From Atopsyche davidsoni (lineage: Eukaryota; Arthropoda; Insecta; Trichoptera; Hydrobiosidae), in contig JAILWY010000022.1 in the NCBI GenBank assembly GCA_022113835.1, positions 2,914,001 through 2,978,000 of the forward strand: 64,000 nt of DNA. Reading direction: 5' to 3'. How positions within the stretch are numbered: position 1 is the stretch's first letter; each line of letters opens with the position of its first letter. A program made the translations under genes and the position numbers. The notes below the pieces were generated by a model. It was not told where the DNA came from. It ran no database searches and saw nothing but the letters and a program-made list of their open reading frames with translations. Positions 24,291 through 36,884 of the stretch are shown one piece after another.

Positions 24291-24680
24291 TCCTTCAAAA
24301 CAAAGCATGAATCACCCATCAAATTTTTTTAAATTATTATATAGTACCAACGACTCCTTGTGATAATTGTGTATGTCTATATTAAAATATTTATGCCAAA
24401 AATAAATTCTCGATTTCTGGTCACAAGTCAGCAGCAAATAAGTAACCTGGAAACACGTGTTGGAAGTTAGGAACAAGGACTTTAAGAACCCTAACACACA
24501 CTATATTTTAATGACGTTTTGCGGTAATAATATACGAAAATAGTCTCATAAACGTTTGGGTTCTCGTACTTGATGCTTGAATGTGGATTATTTTAAGTTA
24601 AACCAGTCTCTCGTGGATGAATATGAAATACGGTATATCTAGCAAAACATATGCATCGGTTCTTCTGTTGTATATATAGG

Positions 24681-25215
24681 GTGTCCAAAAAGAGTATCGG
24701 GTGAATGTGAATAGTGACCTGCGGATATTTTTGGTCCCAGGGTTGCAGAAGTTTCAAGGTTTCAACTCAAAAACGTAGTTTCAACAAGTTGCCATACATC
24801 CAATCAATATATTGAAGCTGTTAACGAATTATTTCCTAATAAGGTCATTTCACGTAGAGGTAACATCAACTGGCCTCCCAGAAGCCCCGACCTTAGCCTT
24901 TTTGACTATTTCGTATGGGGATACCTTAAAAATAGGGTTTATGAGAATAATCTGACGAACCTAACGGAATTCAAACAAAACATCAGGTCAGAAATGGCAG
25001 CAATATCGAGGGCTATGTGTCAGCGTGTTATCAGCAATCTTCGTTCCAGATTAGAAGAGTGCCAGCAGCGCGTAACGATCACCATTTGGATAACATCATC
25101 TTTTTGAAATAATTTTCCATTTTGTATTCATATAATAAACAATAAAAAAAATACTTGATTACTAGTAGTTTTTGTTTTACTGAACTAACAAATACCCGAT
25201 ACCCTCTTTGGACAC
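24681..25215 (+). mobile_element. Deleted mariner-type element with both terminal repeats and transposase C-terminus
   Basis: The left end GTGTCCAAAAAGAGTATCGG (24681-24700) and right end CCCGATACCCTCTTTGGACA (25195-25214) are inverted copies over 22 bases with two mismatches. The plus strand between 24781 and 25107 is an open frame with the C-terminal half of a mariner transposase of the type that carries a DUF4817 helix-turn-helix. It includes a SCHTSN motif (a damaged DGATCHT), VISRRGNINWPPRSPDLS and FDYFVWGYLKNRVY, ending in TGA at 25105-25107. The final catalytic aspartate region (NWPPRSPDL) is present. The N-terminal domains are deleted, so it cannot be autonomous. No clean TA duplication is visible. 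Confidence 0.85.
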
Positions 25216-25349
25216 ATCGCTACAGTCGCAATAGCTGTCGAGTTTTGGATAAATTTCCACCTGTCTTGTGAATCGATCAAATGGTCGGATAATGGACTCT
25301 TATATTTATAATACGAAGAATAATATATTTTATATATGTATATATATAT

Positions 25350-25455
25350 ATATAATGAATAACGCAAATTCTTCCCTTAATATTCTCCCCATCTCCGCAA
25401 AGCCTCGCGCCCCTAATGCTGCACAGATGTCGACGGCAAACAAACAGGGTGGCTG
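25350..25455 (+). other. Candidate exon ending in a strong 5' splice site
   Basis: A G+C-richer patch follows an ATG at about 25359. It is open for 32 codons (MNNANSSLNILPISAKPR...) and ends at GGTGGCTG|GTAAGTGAG, a near-perfect insect donor at 25456. No homologue is recognised and no acceptor is evident upstream. It could be a non-coding or antisense exon, or chance. Confidence 0.25.
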
Positions 25456-25974
25456 GTAAGTGAGATTGGTGGCTGCTTTTTGCGCTATCGCTAATATATA
25501 CAGGGAAGGCCGTAAGTACGCCAGCTCTGATTAATTAACGAGCTTTGAAAAATATAGGACGTGCGAAGTACTGCGACACGTGCTTTACTTAAAACTCTCT
25601 GTTTTTACAAAAAAATCATATAATATATACGAGTAGTGCTACGCTCTTGACCTTGGAATATATATTTTTTAAAACATTATCAAATTTAAAAAAAGGCTCT
25701 TGAAAGCTAAATACTCATTTAAAAAAATCACATACTTCTTTATTCTATAAAATATAAACAAATACTATTATTTTAATATTTTACTACTCACATTTTTTTA
25801 TCGTAATCTCGTTCGCGTTCAGTCTAGATTTCCATGAAATAGACCAAAGATTCATAAAATGTGTATTTTTAGCGATCGACATTCTCAGAAGCGTCTCAAT
25901 TTATAATAAGCTATTTACTTTTTACTAAAAGTTTCAAAAAAAAGCACATATCTGGTTATTCTCCTCCGTCCGTG

Positions 25975-26185
25975 TGGCGTATTTTCAGCTCACAATAGAT
26001 TCTGAACGTAATTAAATTCCCTGCTGTATAAATAAACCGGAAAAAATCGAATTGATTGTGGCAAACGTGAGGTGTTGATTTTTGTATGAATAACACGCTC
26101 CAGCTTTGTCTAACCTCGATGAGCATTAAAATTAAGGATGGTCTATGTGGCGTGCCGCAGGTTTAAAATCAAAGCAAGCAGTTTT
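25975..26185. promoter_or_regulatory. Candidate regulatory island
   Basis: Dense binding-site-like words without a reading frame: ATTGATTGTGGCAAACG (Runx-like TGTGGC next to a TTGATTG homeodomain/PBC-like site), CGTGAGGTGTTGATTTTTG, and GTGGCGTGCCGCAGG. A diverged echo of the last part is seen near 60960-61005. Confidence 0.3.
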
Positions 26186-29100
26186 TTCCGTAAAATACAA
26201 ATTAGGCTTAAAAATCACGCAAATTACTTGCCCTATAAAAATATGCTTTATATCACTTTAATTTTAATGTATTAGTACAAAATGTGCCTTAGGATACTAG
26301 AGTTGTAATTTTAATATTTCATAGTATTGTTATGAATTATATAACTTATGTCACATATATTTTACTAACTACAGTCAAATGGTTAAGGAAAATAATTATT
26401 TTTGTTGAGGGTCAAGGCTTTGATTGGTGAAGATCCATTATTGTAATAATAAAAGTACCTTTGTATTGTATTAACAATTATAACAAAATTTGAACCAAAA
26501 TCACATTTTAATGTAGACCATTGCAATGGTTTTTTTTATATATAATTCAGTTTCAGTATTATAGCTTCTCTATTTGCGTTTTCTTCAGTTTGGACCGACC
26601 TGTGTGAAATTTTCAGGAAAACATCAGCAAGTATTTTTGTGCATACATCACGCAAGCGGCAGTATCAGATGTGATTGTTACGCTTGTATCACATATTCCG
26701 TGTACTTTATCGGCTGTGTTTATTATTTCAGCAATACAATCAGCCTAGAAAGCCTGGCTTCATTTCTGCCCTAACGACACTTTATTTTTATGAATAAGGC
26801 AAATACTTGTGTCAACAAATATACGCTCCGAGAACAAAGCCAAGACGGAAAAGAGTTTTCGCGAATAGAATAGAAAATACGCCTCGAGTACTCTGTCGTA
26901 TTAGTTGACGATAATGTTATTAATTATAAAATAAAATAAAATATCGTGAAGAACGAAAAACACTTGGCTGTATTAAAAAGTCGTGAAATGATCAATATGG
27001 TATTTTTTTGCAATGATATTTTAATTAAATCAATTTTAAAAAAATCATCTATATGGTGACTTGAATCACAGCAAGTGTTTTTTTATAAGTATATATTTTT
27101 TGTAAAAACAGAGTATCATATTACCGAATAGTTTGCTTAGTAAATAGCCTTAATCTGCTAATTTCATCTGGAACAAGTCTTTTCCTGTTGTTTTTTGCGT
27201 TAATTAGGGGTAGCATTTGGACACGTAAGGGTCTTAAATGAATGTCGTAATCTTGGCAATATCCGAAAACAACACTGGGACTAAAATTTATTTATTTGAT
27301 GATAAAAGTATTTTCTGATTTAATTACATTAACTAGTTTTTATTTCAATATATATATATACTATCTGTTTCAATGAGTTCAGAATGATTTTGATCAAAGA
27401 ATCAATTAAAATTATATTAAAATGTAACACAGCATACATTATTTATTACGCAACTTTTTTTAACAATAAAATACAACAATTTTATTAAAGAATTATAAAA
27501 ATTATCTTTCAACACTCATACTGTGTAGACTGCTATATATTATGTAGAAAAAACGTGTTTTTGTATACACAATAGCCAATTTGTTTTAAAGAATATTTAC
27601 GATTATTATTTTTTTATGCGAGAAACTCTCGTAAATTTTCTAATATTTATGGCACGTGACGCACTTCCTTATTTCTTGGTAAATGTGAAAAAAAAATGTT
27701 TATTAAAATTTTCAGCTTGCTAGTTTTTTTTTAATATCCAATCTGAAGCCGCATTCATCAATAGATCATCAAAGCTTTCAGAAATACTTGTATTATTAAT
27801 TATGAAAGCGTAAATTATAACACGTGATGAAAGTTTCTGTTTCAACATTGCTGAAAAAAATTAAATATGATTTAATACTTTATATGTTACTGTGTCGGCT
27901 ATAAGATTAAAATATATATATGTTTATAGTACTTTCAGATTTCTTCAGTCTGAAAACGCCTTTAAATGTCTTAATATATTTAAGTTGATTAGAAATGTAT
28001 AATGCTGATTATTTCTGATAATTAATTGGCTGCGGAATTGGCGTTGCATAACGAAATGAATTTATTTACTTAAGAGTATATTTTGAACAACCTAAATATA
28101 GTTGAGACAAAATTGTAAGCTACTCAAATTTACTAAATACATGAAGATTTCCTTAATACTTTATTAAAATAATATGTTTCTTACTTGTGTGCCAAATCAT
28201 AAGCTAGCTTTATTTTGGTTTATTCCCAACCTGAGTTCTCCATCAAATCTGAATATAAATTAAACTAACATGAAAAGAGTTAATAAAATAACTTATTATT
28301 GTTTTATAATAATAAATTATAGATTTTCTCTCGTATGTGTGTCTATCAATAGATTTACTTTAAAAAATGCTGAAATCGTTACATGCCTGTAATGAATGAT
28401 GAACATAAAAAAAAAATTAAGTAAAAGAAGTAGTAACTATTACTTGTTGTTGAATTGGGAAAAAAAGACATACTATTTCATACAAACAGAATCTTTATAT
28501 ACATATAAAATTAACATTTACTATTTTTTTTAACCAACCCAAAAATATCTGAATAGTTTAAAAGACTCTTGTGTGTTTTTTTGAGCGTTTAATACATATA
28601 ATATATTGTATTCAAAAACAAGACTTTGTGACTTTCCCAAGAATGCATGAGTATATTTCACATACTGGGCTTATTTTAGCATAAACTTGGATTAAACCCG
28701 ATAAAGTTAGTGTCCCTTGGTGTATTTATAATAGGATGACCATGTCGAAAGTGGCTCTGGGGTCTCAAGAAGATGTGAAGTCCAATTAGCTCGACAAGCC
28801 AGGGAATTGCATCACATTGCTTGCAGATCTTGTGCTACCAGAAATTATATTTCATATTTCAGACAAATATATACGAGTCCAAAATAAATTGATGAATCGA
28901 TTTATTAAGAAGATAAACCCGCCGCAGAATTAAATAAATATAAGTCATAATACTCTTGCTTTGAAAATAATCCGAATTAATTTTTTTTTTAATGAAACAG
29001 GACACTTGAGATAACAATACGAAAATTTGATATATTGAAATGAGACTTTACAGGAGAATCCTTAAAACACAAATTAAAGAGTCAACCAGTTTGTCTAATA

Positions 29101-29216
29101 AAGCTTTATTTTTCTAAGTAATGAATATAGCTTTTTACAGTTTATTGTTCAAGGAAAATTTTATAAAAAAAAAAGGCATTGTAAGCTTAATTAGTAAGAC
29201 TGCTCAATACTAAAAT
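26186..29216. other. A+T-rich non-coding stretch
   Basis: About 3 kb with scattered TTTCAG words and two CACGTG sites (about 27652 and 27821). No genes, terminal repeats or tandem arrays recognised. Confidence 0.5.
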
Positions 29217-29220
29217 ATGT

Positions 29221-29276
29221 TCAGTGGAATGATCACTAACTTCCTCTGAGGAAAACCACTTAGAGAAGAAGATATG
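29221..29276 (+). repeat. Dispersed repeat family R-GAA, core fragment
   Basis: TCAGTGGAATGATCACTAAC followed by CCTCTGAGGA and AGAGAAGAAGA matches the family core and its GAAGAAG tail. Confidence 0.65.
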
Positions 29277-29954
29277 TTGTTTGAGTCAAGATTCCATATG
29301 GATCTCTAAGATCATCAAGTTTTGTAATCGCTTTATATCAAGAGTAAGCTATTAAATATTGTGTTCGTGGAATTGATAAAAACAGGTAAATTTATTATCA
29401 AGTAATTGATAAGTAGTATTTATCTAAGCAATGCCTAATCAGATAATTTCCAGGTACACGACATGAAGCCATTATTATAATTAGTGCTCGTCTGACAGTC
29501 ACATTTTTAGGATGTGAGATTAGAATATATATATAATTGTAGCACTTGAATAAAACTGATAAGGTCTCGGTAAGTAGTCTGATGATAAAGGTAAATATAT
29601 AAATATAAAACGATACCCAAAATTGCAATTACAAAAATACAGATTTCAGCTTTCAAAGATTTATGTGACTTCAGTTAAGTTTAAGTAAAATTTTTAATGT
29701 ATTCTTAAGTAATGGAATATACTTAGTAATGTTTCAACTTATCATATAAACAAACAGTACAGTCTAGTCAAATAATTATTTCGTAATTCGTACAGTTTTG
29801 AAGCAAGTGTATTTTTTTGTGCCGATAAAAAAAAAACAAGTACTTTGAAAATTGCTTGCTTTTCATAATATTATCTTTAACAGTAATACGAGAAATATCA
29901 TCAATAACATGTCTATTGTGTACCGAAGCGATTGACAGTTACCAAAGTCCCGAA

Positions 29955-30010
29955 AATACAAACTTGGCCACCCCTGGCCAAGTATCACGTGACCTCGCGT
30001 GATGGCATTC
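29955..30010. promoter_or_regulatory. Perfect inverted TGGCCA sites beside a CACGTG box
   Basis: CTTGGCCACCCCTGGCCAAG (29963-29982) is a perfect 8-bp inverted repeat around CCCC. It is followed six bases later by ATCACGTGAC (palindromic E-box of the bHLH-Zip/CLOCK class). The combination in A+T-rich surroundings suggests a protein-binding site cluster, but the evidence is only sequence symmetry. Confidence 0.35.
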
Positions 30011-30059
30011 AGAATTTTATGATATTTTTTATCGATATCTACGCACTGGCACTTCAAAC

Positions 30060-30980
30060 TTGACATTTACTTACAAGTCCAACTGTATTTATAGAATTTA
30101 ATTTACAAATAACCAATATATTTTTATGATGAAATAAAATTTCAGATGCACGGCTAGAACCTTTTTTAGGAACTGTAAGAGTGTTTGTCACATTTCAGCT
30201 TAAAATCCTGTACAAAGCCTCAAAGAAGAAGGCAACATTTGTAGAAGACGATACAACGCTGATAGTTTTGAGTTATCGGAATATTCGAGAAAATAAATAA
30301 TTGACGTAGTAGTACTCTTAATGTAAGGATCGGGTGAAAAAGAGGCTGTTTTATATCAACCCTTAGAAGCTTCAGAGTGTTGATAGACTTAAAAAGCTGG
30401 ATGATAGCTAAGGGGAAGATAAATTGAGAGGTGGTTGCATTGAAAGGCTTCTCGGGATTGTCCAAAATTATCAAGTGACCGCGATTAAGGCTTCGTTTTA
30501 GGTTTTCGGTGAGTAGAATTTTGGACACAGGATATTGTGTTATGTCAAATCATCATTTTTTATAACAGAGAAAAGCCATTTGCTTTTATATAAATAGCGT
30601 ATTTTTATGTCCCCGCCTGCGAGAGAGCCGAATGCTTATCCACTCGTGCGATATCGAAAAATATGATTTCAGATAAAATGGCGATGTCAAATATTATGTT
30701 ATGACACGATGAAGAAATCACTTATCGAAATAATGAAATTGGAATATGTACAGTGTGCTAACAAATAAATAAATCGGGTTTCCTACTCGACTGTTGCCCA
30801 GCACGTTGAATTTCAGTTTATGTACATTCAGGTTTCGTAAATCACATGAAATAAATATTGACATTAAAAAACAAATTTAATATTCATAGAAAAAAAAAAA
30901 TTCTAACCCATATGTGTTTTTTTTTTACAATTTTTGTAAAATAAATAAATCACCAAATATATAATGAAAATCGATTGCAA
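30060..30980. other. Non-coding stretch
   Basis: No recognised feature. The minus strand is open for about 100 codons at 30220-30528 but encodes no motif I can name and lacks a good start or splice context. Confidence 0.45.
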
Positions 30981-30986
30981 TGGCAA

Positions 30987-31122
30987 ATTTTATATGTATA
31001 CCGCAAAAGATACTGTATATAGTATAAATTACTTGATTAAATATTAATGGTTAATGAACCATTAAAATTTAAACAAGTAATTTATACTATATACAGTATC
31101 TTTTGCGGTATACATATAAAAT
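30987..31122. repeat. 136-bp palindrome with perfect 49-bp arms
   Basis: The left arm 30987-31035 and right arm 31074-31122 are exact reverse complements over 49 bases. Each contains the landmark GTATACCGCAAAAGATACTG or its complement. The 38-base spacer itself contains TAATGGTTAATGAACCATTA, a second nested inverted repeat. Single-stranded DNA or RNA from here would form a long perfect hairpin. It may be a very young foldback element, a small-RNA precursor or an assembly artefact. No target duplication was identified. Confidence 0.85.
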
Positions 31123-31129
31123 AAATAAA

Positions 31130-32390
31130 TTAATTAATATTTTAGTGGCCCTGAAATTTTAACTTTTCAATTAAAAAGATAAAAGGGTAAATTTTAAAAT
31201 ATATTTTATACACAATAAGTTTTTTTTGAGTGTGTTCAATTTCCAGCATATGTACGGAAATAATATTATAAATATATATATATTTTTTTTTTAAGTACTA
31301 AGTTTATACTTGTATCAAAATTAACTTTTACTATCGTTTATGATTATTTATTGTGTTTTAAAAATTGCAGATTGCATCTTAATAAGAAAATTATGCTTAT
31401 CTGAACCATGACTTTTAAGTCTAAAAAATCGAGTCTTCATTTTTAATAAAAAAGTTTTCCTGGGTATTTTTTAATATTTAAAGCTGATAATGGCCACTTC
31501 CAAACCATTTTCTTTAATAAGCCTGAAAAATCCTGAAAATTTTGCTAAAAAAGAAGGGGGATAATTACTTGGTCTCTTGGGTTGGCAGGAAAAGTATGAA
31601 AATCCTTATTTTGATTTATAAACATAAACGCAATATTGTAGGATTGCTTTTGGCGTAGTTGTAATTATAATAATTTAAAATAGGATACAAAAAAAAGTAC
31701 CTGGTTGTATGTTTCAAATAATTCGTAATGAAAATTGAACTATTTTAAAAGTCTTTCCCTTTTAGAGATGAGTTTACTGACCAGTTCAAGGGTCGTTCGG
31801 GTTAATGAATAAACTTTAATCCTCCCTGGCTATGAAACGAACTTTCAGACAGTTGTCTGATTGAGTACCTTTATAATATTTCTGAATATAAAATAGCCAC
31901 ACCATATGATTTATCCAAAGGCACATGGTGTTTCAAAACCATGCTTCAAACAAAAAAAACATTTTTTTAAATAAAAAGCGATGGATCAATCGTAAAAGTT
32001 TGTGCTCGAATATTATTTTAACTCACAATGAATTTTTTTTGCGTATACTTTACACATAAACAGTGTTAAATAATATATCCTAAGAATACTAAATTTGGCA
32101 TTTACCAATAGAAAATTTTCTGTTTCACTCTTTGAGGCATGGTGGAAAAAAATATTCATACTATTAACAAATACAATTTCCACAGGAACAAATATACAAA
32201 AGTAGTGTCCACATTAATTATCAAATAAAGTAAGAAGCAGGGAATAAAAATATGTATTGATACATTCTTAAATATTTATTTAATTATAATCGTTTTTTGT
32301 ATGAATCGAAAAACACATATAAGCTTTTAAAATTCCTCAGTTTCGATTCACTGTGTATATGTTTTCAATATATTTGTTAACAGATCAATC
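31130..32390. other. A+T-rich non-coding stretch
   Basis: No supported feature beyond isolated CCTGAAA words at about 31143 and 31522-31540. Confidence 0.5.
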
Positions 32391-32394
32391 TAGC

Positions 32395-32725
32395 ATCTAA
32401 TTATTGTTAGTGCGGACGTTAAACAATGAATTGCTAACGAGTTTTTTAATCAATCAAGTGTTGTTCGATGGCCGATCAGTTCTGTATCAACACGCAATCA
32501 TCAATTAATTAATTACATATTTTACTGTCAGTCGGTCTTCGATATTTTTAATTGAACACCTTTATTGATTGAAAGTGACGTAATTGCTGTATGAAACAGA
32601 ATCAGTTTAGAACTGGGAAAGGTTAATTATATATATTTATAAAAATTATATGCACATATCTCGGCTAGACGTAATATTTAATTGAATTAGAATATTTATT
32701 AAGCATTAATTAAGACGTATTCAAA
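32395..32725. promoter_or_regulatory. Homeodomain/PBC-site cluster, candidate enhancer
   Basis: TTTTTAATCAATCAAGTG (about 32444-32460), CGCAATCATCAATTAATTAA (32493-32512) and TTTATTGATTGAAAGTGACG (32561-32580) follow one another. They contain ATTAATTA, ATCAATCA and TTGATTGA words bound by homeodomain and Exd/PBX-type factors. Intervening words such as GTGCGGACGTTAAAC and GATGGCCGATCAG are complex rather than low-complexity. Assignment by motif density only. Confidence 0.4.
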
Positions 32726-33429
32726 TCTCACTCAGTAAATATACCATTGTAGTTGAATTGGTTACGTGTTGGTTCTTGTCCTATTTGTCTCAAAAAAATC
32801 AAGGAAAGCATTCTTCTTTTCCTAAAACGTATCCTAATTAAATTAACGGTTTATTTAAACCTAAATTAACCGTTCAGAATAGAAAAATTGTTAATAAACT
32901 TTTCCAAAATACTTCTAAGGAAGACCCTTATCTGCTTTTAATTTGAGAGTTAATCTGTAATCACTGATTTTAATTTATTAACTATGACATTTAATTCTCC
33001 TCTTAATCTTCTTTTCAGGGGTTTAAGTAAATTACGTACGCTTCCTTAAATATAATTTAAAATTTGTTTTTAATTCATACTAAGTCCTAAGCTGTATTAG
33101 ATTTCTGGGGTGTTATTCTGAATGCTGCTTTTTTCTACGAACGTTTCGGCTCCGGTATTGGTATTGCAATAAATGTATTTTAATATTTACAAATAAACGC
33201 GTCGAGACTGTGAAGTTTTAAAGAGGTTTATATAATTCTATAGCTTTAATAAATAATTATGTACATCTTAAAGCCGCACATGAAGTTACGTGCATTTATC
33301 TCCAGACTTTGGATAGCGGTTTTGTGCTTTTAAGAGTAGGGGTGCTTTATTTGTAGTAGCTTTTATTGCTTGGGGAGCTTTTGAAAAATATAACATGTCA
33401 GTTTTTAACTAATAGCCCTTCAATTAATC

Positions 33430-33600
33430 CGCAACCCTTTAGTCTGAGTGGTGAGTAATCATAGGCAGTATTCACCCTTTGTAGGCAGTTAACCTTCCCC
33501 AGGCCGCAAGGTTAAGTGGCGTGGATGTGGAATAACGTCTCCATATAAGAGTCTACTTCCACCCCGTGTACCCCTACAACCTCTAAGTCTGATTTATTCG
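33430..33600. promoter_or_regulatory. G+C-richer island
   Basis: Contains TAACCTTCCCCAGGCCGCAA, GTGGCGTGGATGTGGAATA and CTCCATATAAGAG (CArG-like). No reading frame accounts for it. Could be regulatory or an old repeat. Confidence 0.25.
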
Positions 33601-35165
33601 CATTTTAAGAGCTAAGAACTAATCGAATGGTACAATACAGTTGAAAAATCAGAAGAGCTAAAAAAACACTGTACTTTCAGGTGTGATTCCGCGAGTTTTT
33701 GTTCATATTCCTGAAAATGGTTTCAATCTACTATTTCGGACGAAATCATGTGTAAAATAGCGTATAAATTTCGAAATATTATATTGAATATAATATGAGG
33801 TATATTTTGCAATATTACAATTATTTATTTAACATTAAATCAAAAATTCTTGAACCGAACATATCATAAATCTTCCTTATACGAATTTCTTATCTATCCA
33901 CCTATATATAATAAATGCGATTTCTTTGCGATTCTATCCTGAAAACTTCTCAGGAATGCCTGAAGGAACCTTCTTGGGTTTGTTTATTTAAACCATGGGC
34001 ACTGTGACCGGAAAGGCTTTGTAATCAAACTTATATAAACCTGCATTAACATAATATTTTAAAATGTCTTATACGCCACGATTCATAGCTCATATTAAAT
34101 ATAATAGTGTCCCTAAACCAAAAATTTTAATATCAATAATATTTGATTATATTAATGTCACTATAAATTATATTTATTTTTAAATAAATTGTTTTATTGT
34201 CAATTCGAAACACGTGAAATAGTATAAAAAAAAATTTCATGGTGAATTATAATGAATGTTCATTAATAGGGACTTCAGTAAAGTTGAAATTGATTTCCCC
34301 AAAATCATTTGTTAGATAAAATGAAACGTAAATGTAAAATTGAAATTTATAGTTCATTTCAAATTAATTTTAATATTGTCTATTTTATAATGTTTTAATT
34401 GATATTTTAATGAGTATTTCTACTTCATTATTTGATATTATTTTGATAGAATCGATAACGCTCAAAAACCATTTTTTGATTGAAGTTATTAAGGCAAGTC
34501 AACTGCTGAAAAAATATTATATACAATATAGATCAAATATACATTAAAAAAATAATTACATTGTGTATTTGTTGTGTATAAAAATATATATTTTTATTAA
34601 AATTTACAATACGATTCTTTAAAAAATATATTACGATACTGCTGTCGATACCTTTTTTACAATTATACAATTCTTAAAGAATTCTTAGGTGAATAAATTT
34701 CCCAAAATTTTTGGAGATTTGCTTTTACAATTTTAACTTTTATGATTAACTTCTAACTACCTCAAACTTTAATAATACATCCCTAACATTTTTTAATAAC
34801 GGAAATCGTGGAATCGAATTAATAAATCGGGATGAAAATTTCCGAGTCATCCAATCGCATTTATAATAATTTTATTTGTGCTAAATAAATATAGAATATG
34901 ATTCACGATGATAAAAATTTATAAGCAAGTATAAAAATATTACTTTTTCGCTAGTTTTTTTTTTATTCAAACATCACTCAGTGAAGTGTCTATAAATGTA
35001 CTTATATTATTTTTAAAGGAGCTACACATAGTGAGGCACACTGTATAGACTAATATAATAGCGTTTTGCTGTGCACTTGACAGTTGGCGCATTTTCAACC
35101 GTCAGATTGGCCTGTCAAGTTGGCATGACAAAGAACAACTTGCTAAAGGAATTGGTTTCTTTTAA

Positions 35166-35168
<3 letters not shown>
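33601..35168. other. A+T-rich non-coding stretch
   Basis: No supported gene or repeat. Long A/T tracts predominate between 34100 and 34960. Confidence 0.5.

Positions 35169-35211
<43 letters not shown>
35169..35211. repeat. (TA)n microsatellite
   Basis: About 21 TA units. It is preceded by TTTTAACTC, the same word that precedes the (TA)n tract at 46856, so both may mark the same element end or hotspot. Confidence 0.9.
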
Positions 35212-35217
<6 letters not shown>

Positions 35218-36060
35218 TTAGAAGAAACAAAAAATATATATATTAAACATCGTGTTAGTGCCAAAAATAAAGCCTGTGCAAGTATTCATGGTGTATTACG
35301 TTTCGTGAATATTTTCCTTTACCTTTGTCTAGTACATCAGTACTCACACGTTTACTACCTTTGTATGAACAAAAAAATATTTTTTTTTTAATATTTTATG
35401 TTAATATATAATATTGCGCTTCGTGTATGTTTTTCTTTGCCTTTGTTTCATAGGCCTTATAAATTAAATCATACTCGAGTACATCGGACAGGTATAAAGC
35501 CAAATTTCTCTAGCCACCCCCACGTGTCAGCAACAGCTGCAAAGCATTCGTCAACTTGTTTTCAACCAGCCACATAAAGCATTCTACAACCCCTATTCTG
35601 AATACTTCCCTTAATTAATTGTTATGTGAATTGAAGAATAGCAAATTGAACCAAAGAAATAAAAAAAAACACCATTGACTGGCGTTAAAAACGTGTTTTA
35701 AGGTAATCGAAATTTTTTTCAATAGGTCAATAGTGAATTGATTACCGCAACCCCAAAAAAGTTATGCTTATAAATAAATAATTGATTACTCATACATATT
35801 GATTTTTTTTTAAATACTTATATAAATTGCTCTAAATAAATAGCTTTATAGAAAAATCCTTAAAACACCATGGGTTGGTCGCTTCACAAATGAGAAAATC
35901 TAGCACAGTATTCGCACAGTGTGAGAGCTTCTAACAATGGTAAAAAAGCGTATAGATATAATATTTTTTTTATAATAAATATAGCTTATAATAGCATAAA
36001 AAAATCCATGTGTAAAAAAGGCACTGAAAGGAAAAACTGAAGTCAATGTCATATATATTT
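35212..36060. other. A+T-rich non-coding stretch
   Basis: No supported feature. A moderately G+C-rich segment (35510-35600) shows nothing recognisable. Confidence 0.45.
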
Positions 36061-36103
36061 TCAGTGAAATAGTCACCAACTGCTTTGAAGATACTCTACA
36101 CTT
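36061..36103 (+). repeat. Dispersed repeat family R-GAA, decayed fragment
   Basis: TCAGTGAAATAGTCACCAAC matches the core with one missing base. The 3' part is too diverged to align. Confidence 0.5.
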
Positions 36104-36571
36104 GTAGATACTTTAATAAATTTAAGAATATCATATTTCATACTTGTATTTAACGGCTTAAATATTCGTTCAGTAACAAAACAGATAGTCATAAGATGAA
36201 GTTTTAAACCCAATTGGTGACTGCGTTTATTGAATACAAACATAAAAACGGTTATAATCGTTTAAATCGATCTAAAGCGCAAAGGTTTAATAAATGTAGT
36301 CTTAATTAATAATTCATGTAAGCTTTCTTTTAATAAATATAATCTCTTATATTCAAATAATTAAAATAAATAATGGGGTAATTGGTTGTTAAGCTGTACA
36401 ATAAAAAAAAACTACACATCAAATCAACTACCTTTAGATAGTATAAAATTTTATATTTCACGATCACATTGAAAATTGTTTCTTTTGGGCTGTTATAAAT
36501 TTATTTATGGAAATAAATTAAACACACCTCAAGGGATCGAAAAAGATACTTATTGTTAAAGATACTTATTA

Positions 36572-36884
36572 TACAGGGTGATTCAAAGCGTGCTATAAAC
36601 TTTAGAGTCTTTTATACATATTTATATTTTAAACAATCAAAATAAGATTAATACAAAATAAAATTACAAATTTTGATAACGAACTGAATTTGCTTTTTTT
36701 TTTAAATACTATTGTCAATGAATAAATAATATTCGGTAATTCCAAAAACCATAGAATTTGTTTTCTTTTATAGCCCAATATGTCAACATAATGTAACAAA
36801 ATAAATAAACACAAAATAATGTAATTATGAGTTTGATAATATTTTTGAAATATATATTTTTTAATGCGTTTATATTCACCCTAT
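36572..36884. mobile_element. Possible mariner-type MITE
   Basis: TACAGGGTGATTCAAA at the left (36572) and TATATTCACCCTATA at the right (to about 36884) form a short imperfect inverted repeat with TA ends, in the style of the TACAGGGTG end seen at 39161. The interior is A+T-rich without transposase sequence. The short match makes this tentative. Confidence 0.4.

Noticed and set aside
33125..33180. GAGCCGAAACGTTCGTAG on the minus strand as another Penelope-like end
   Set aside because: The GAAACG part is present, but there is no CTGAAGATG partner at the right distance.
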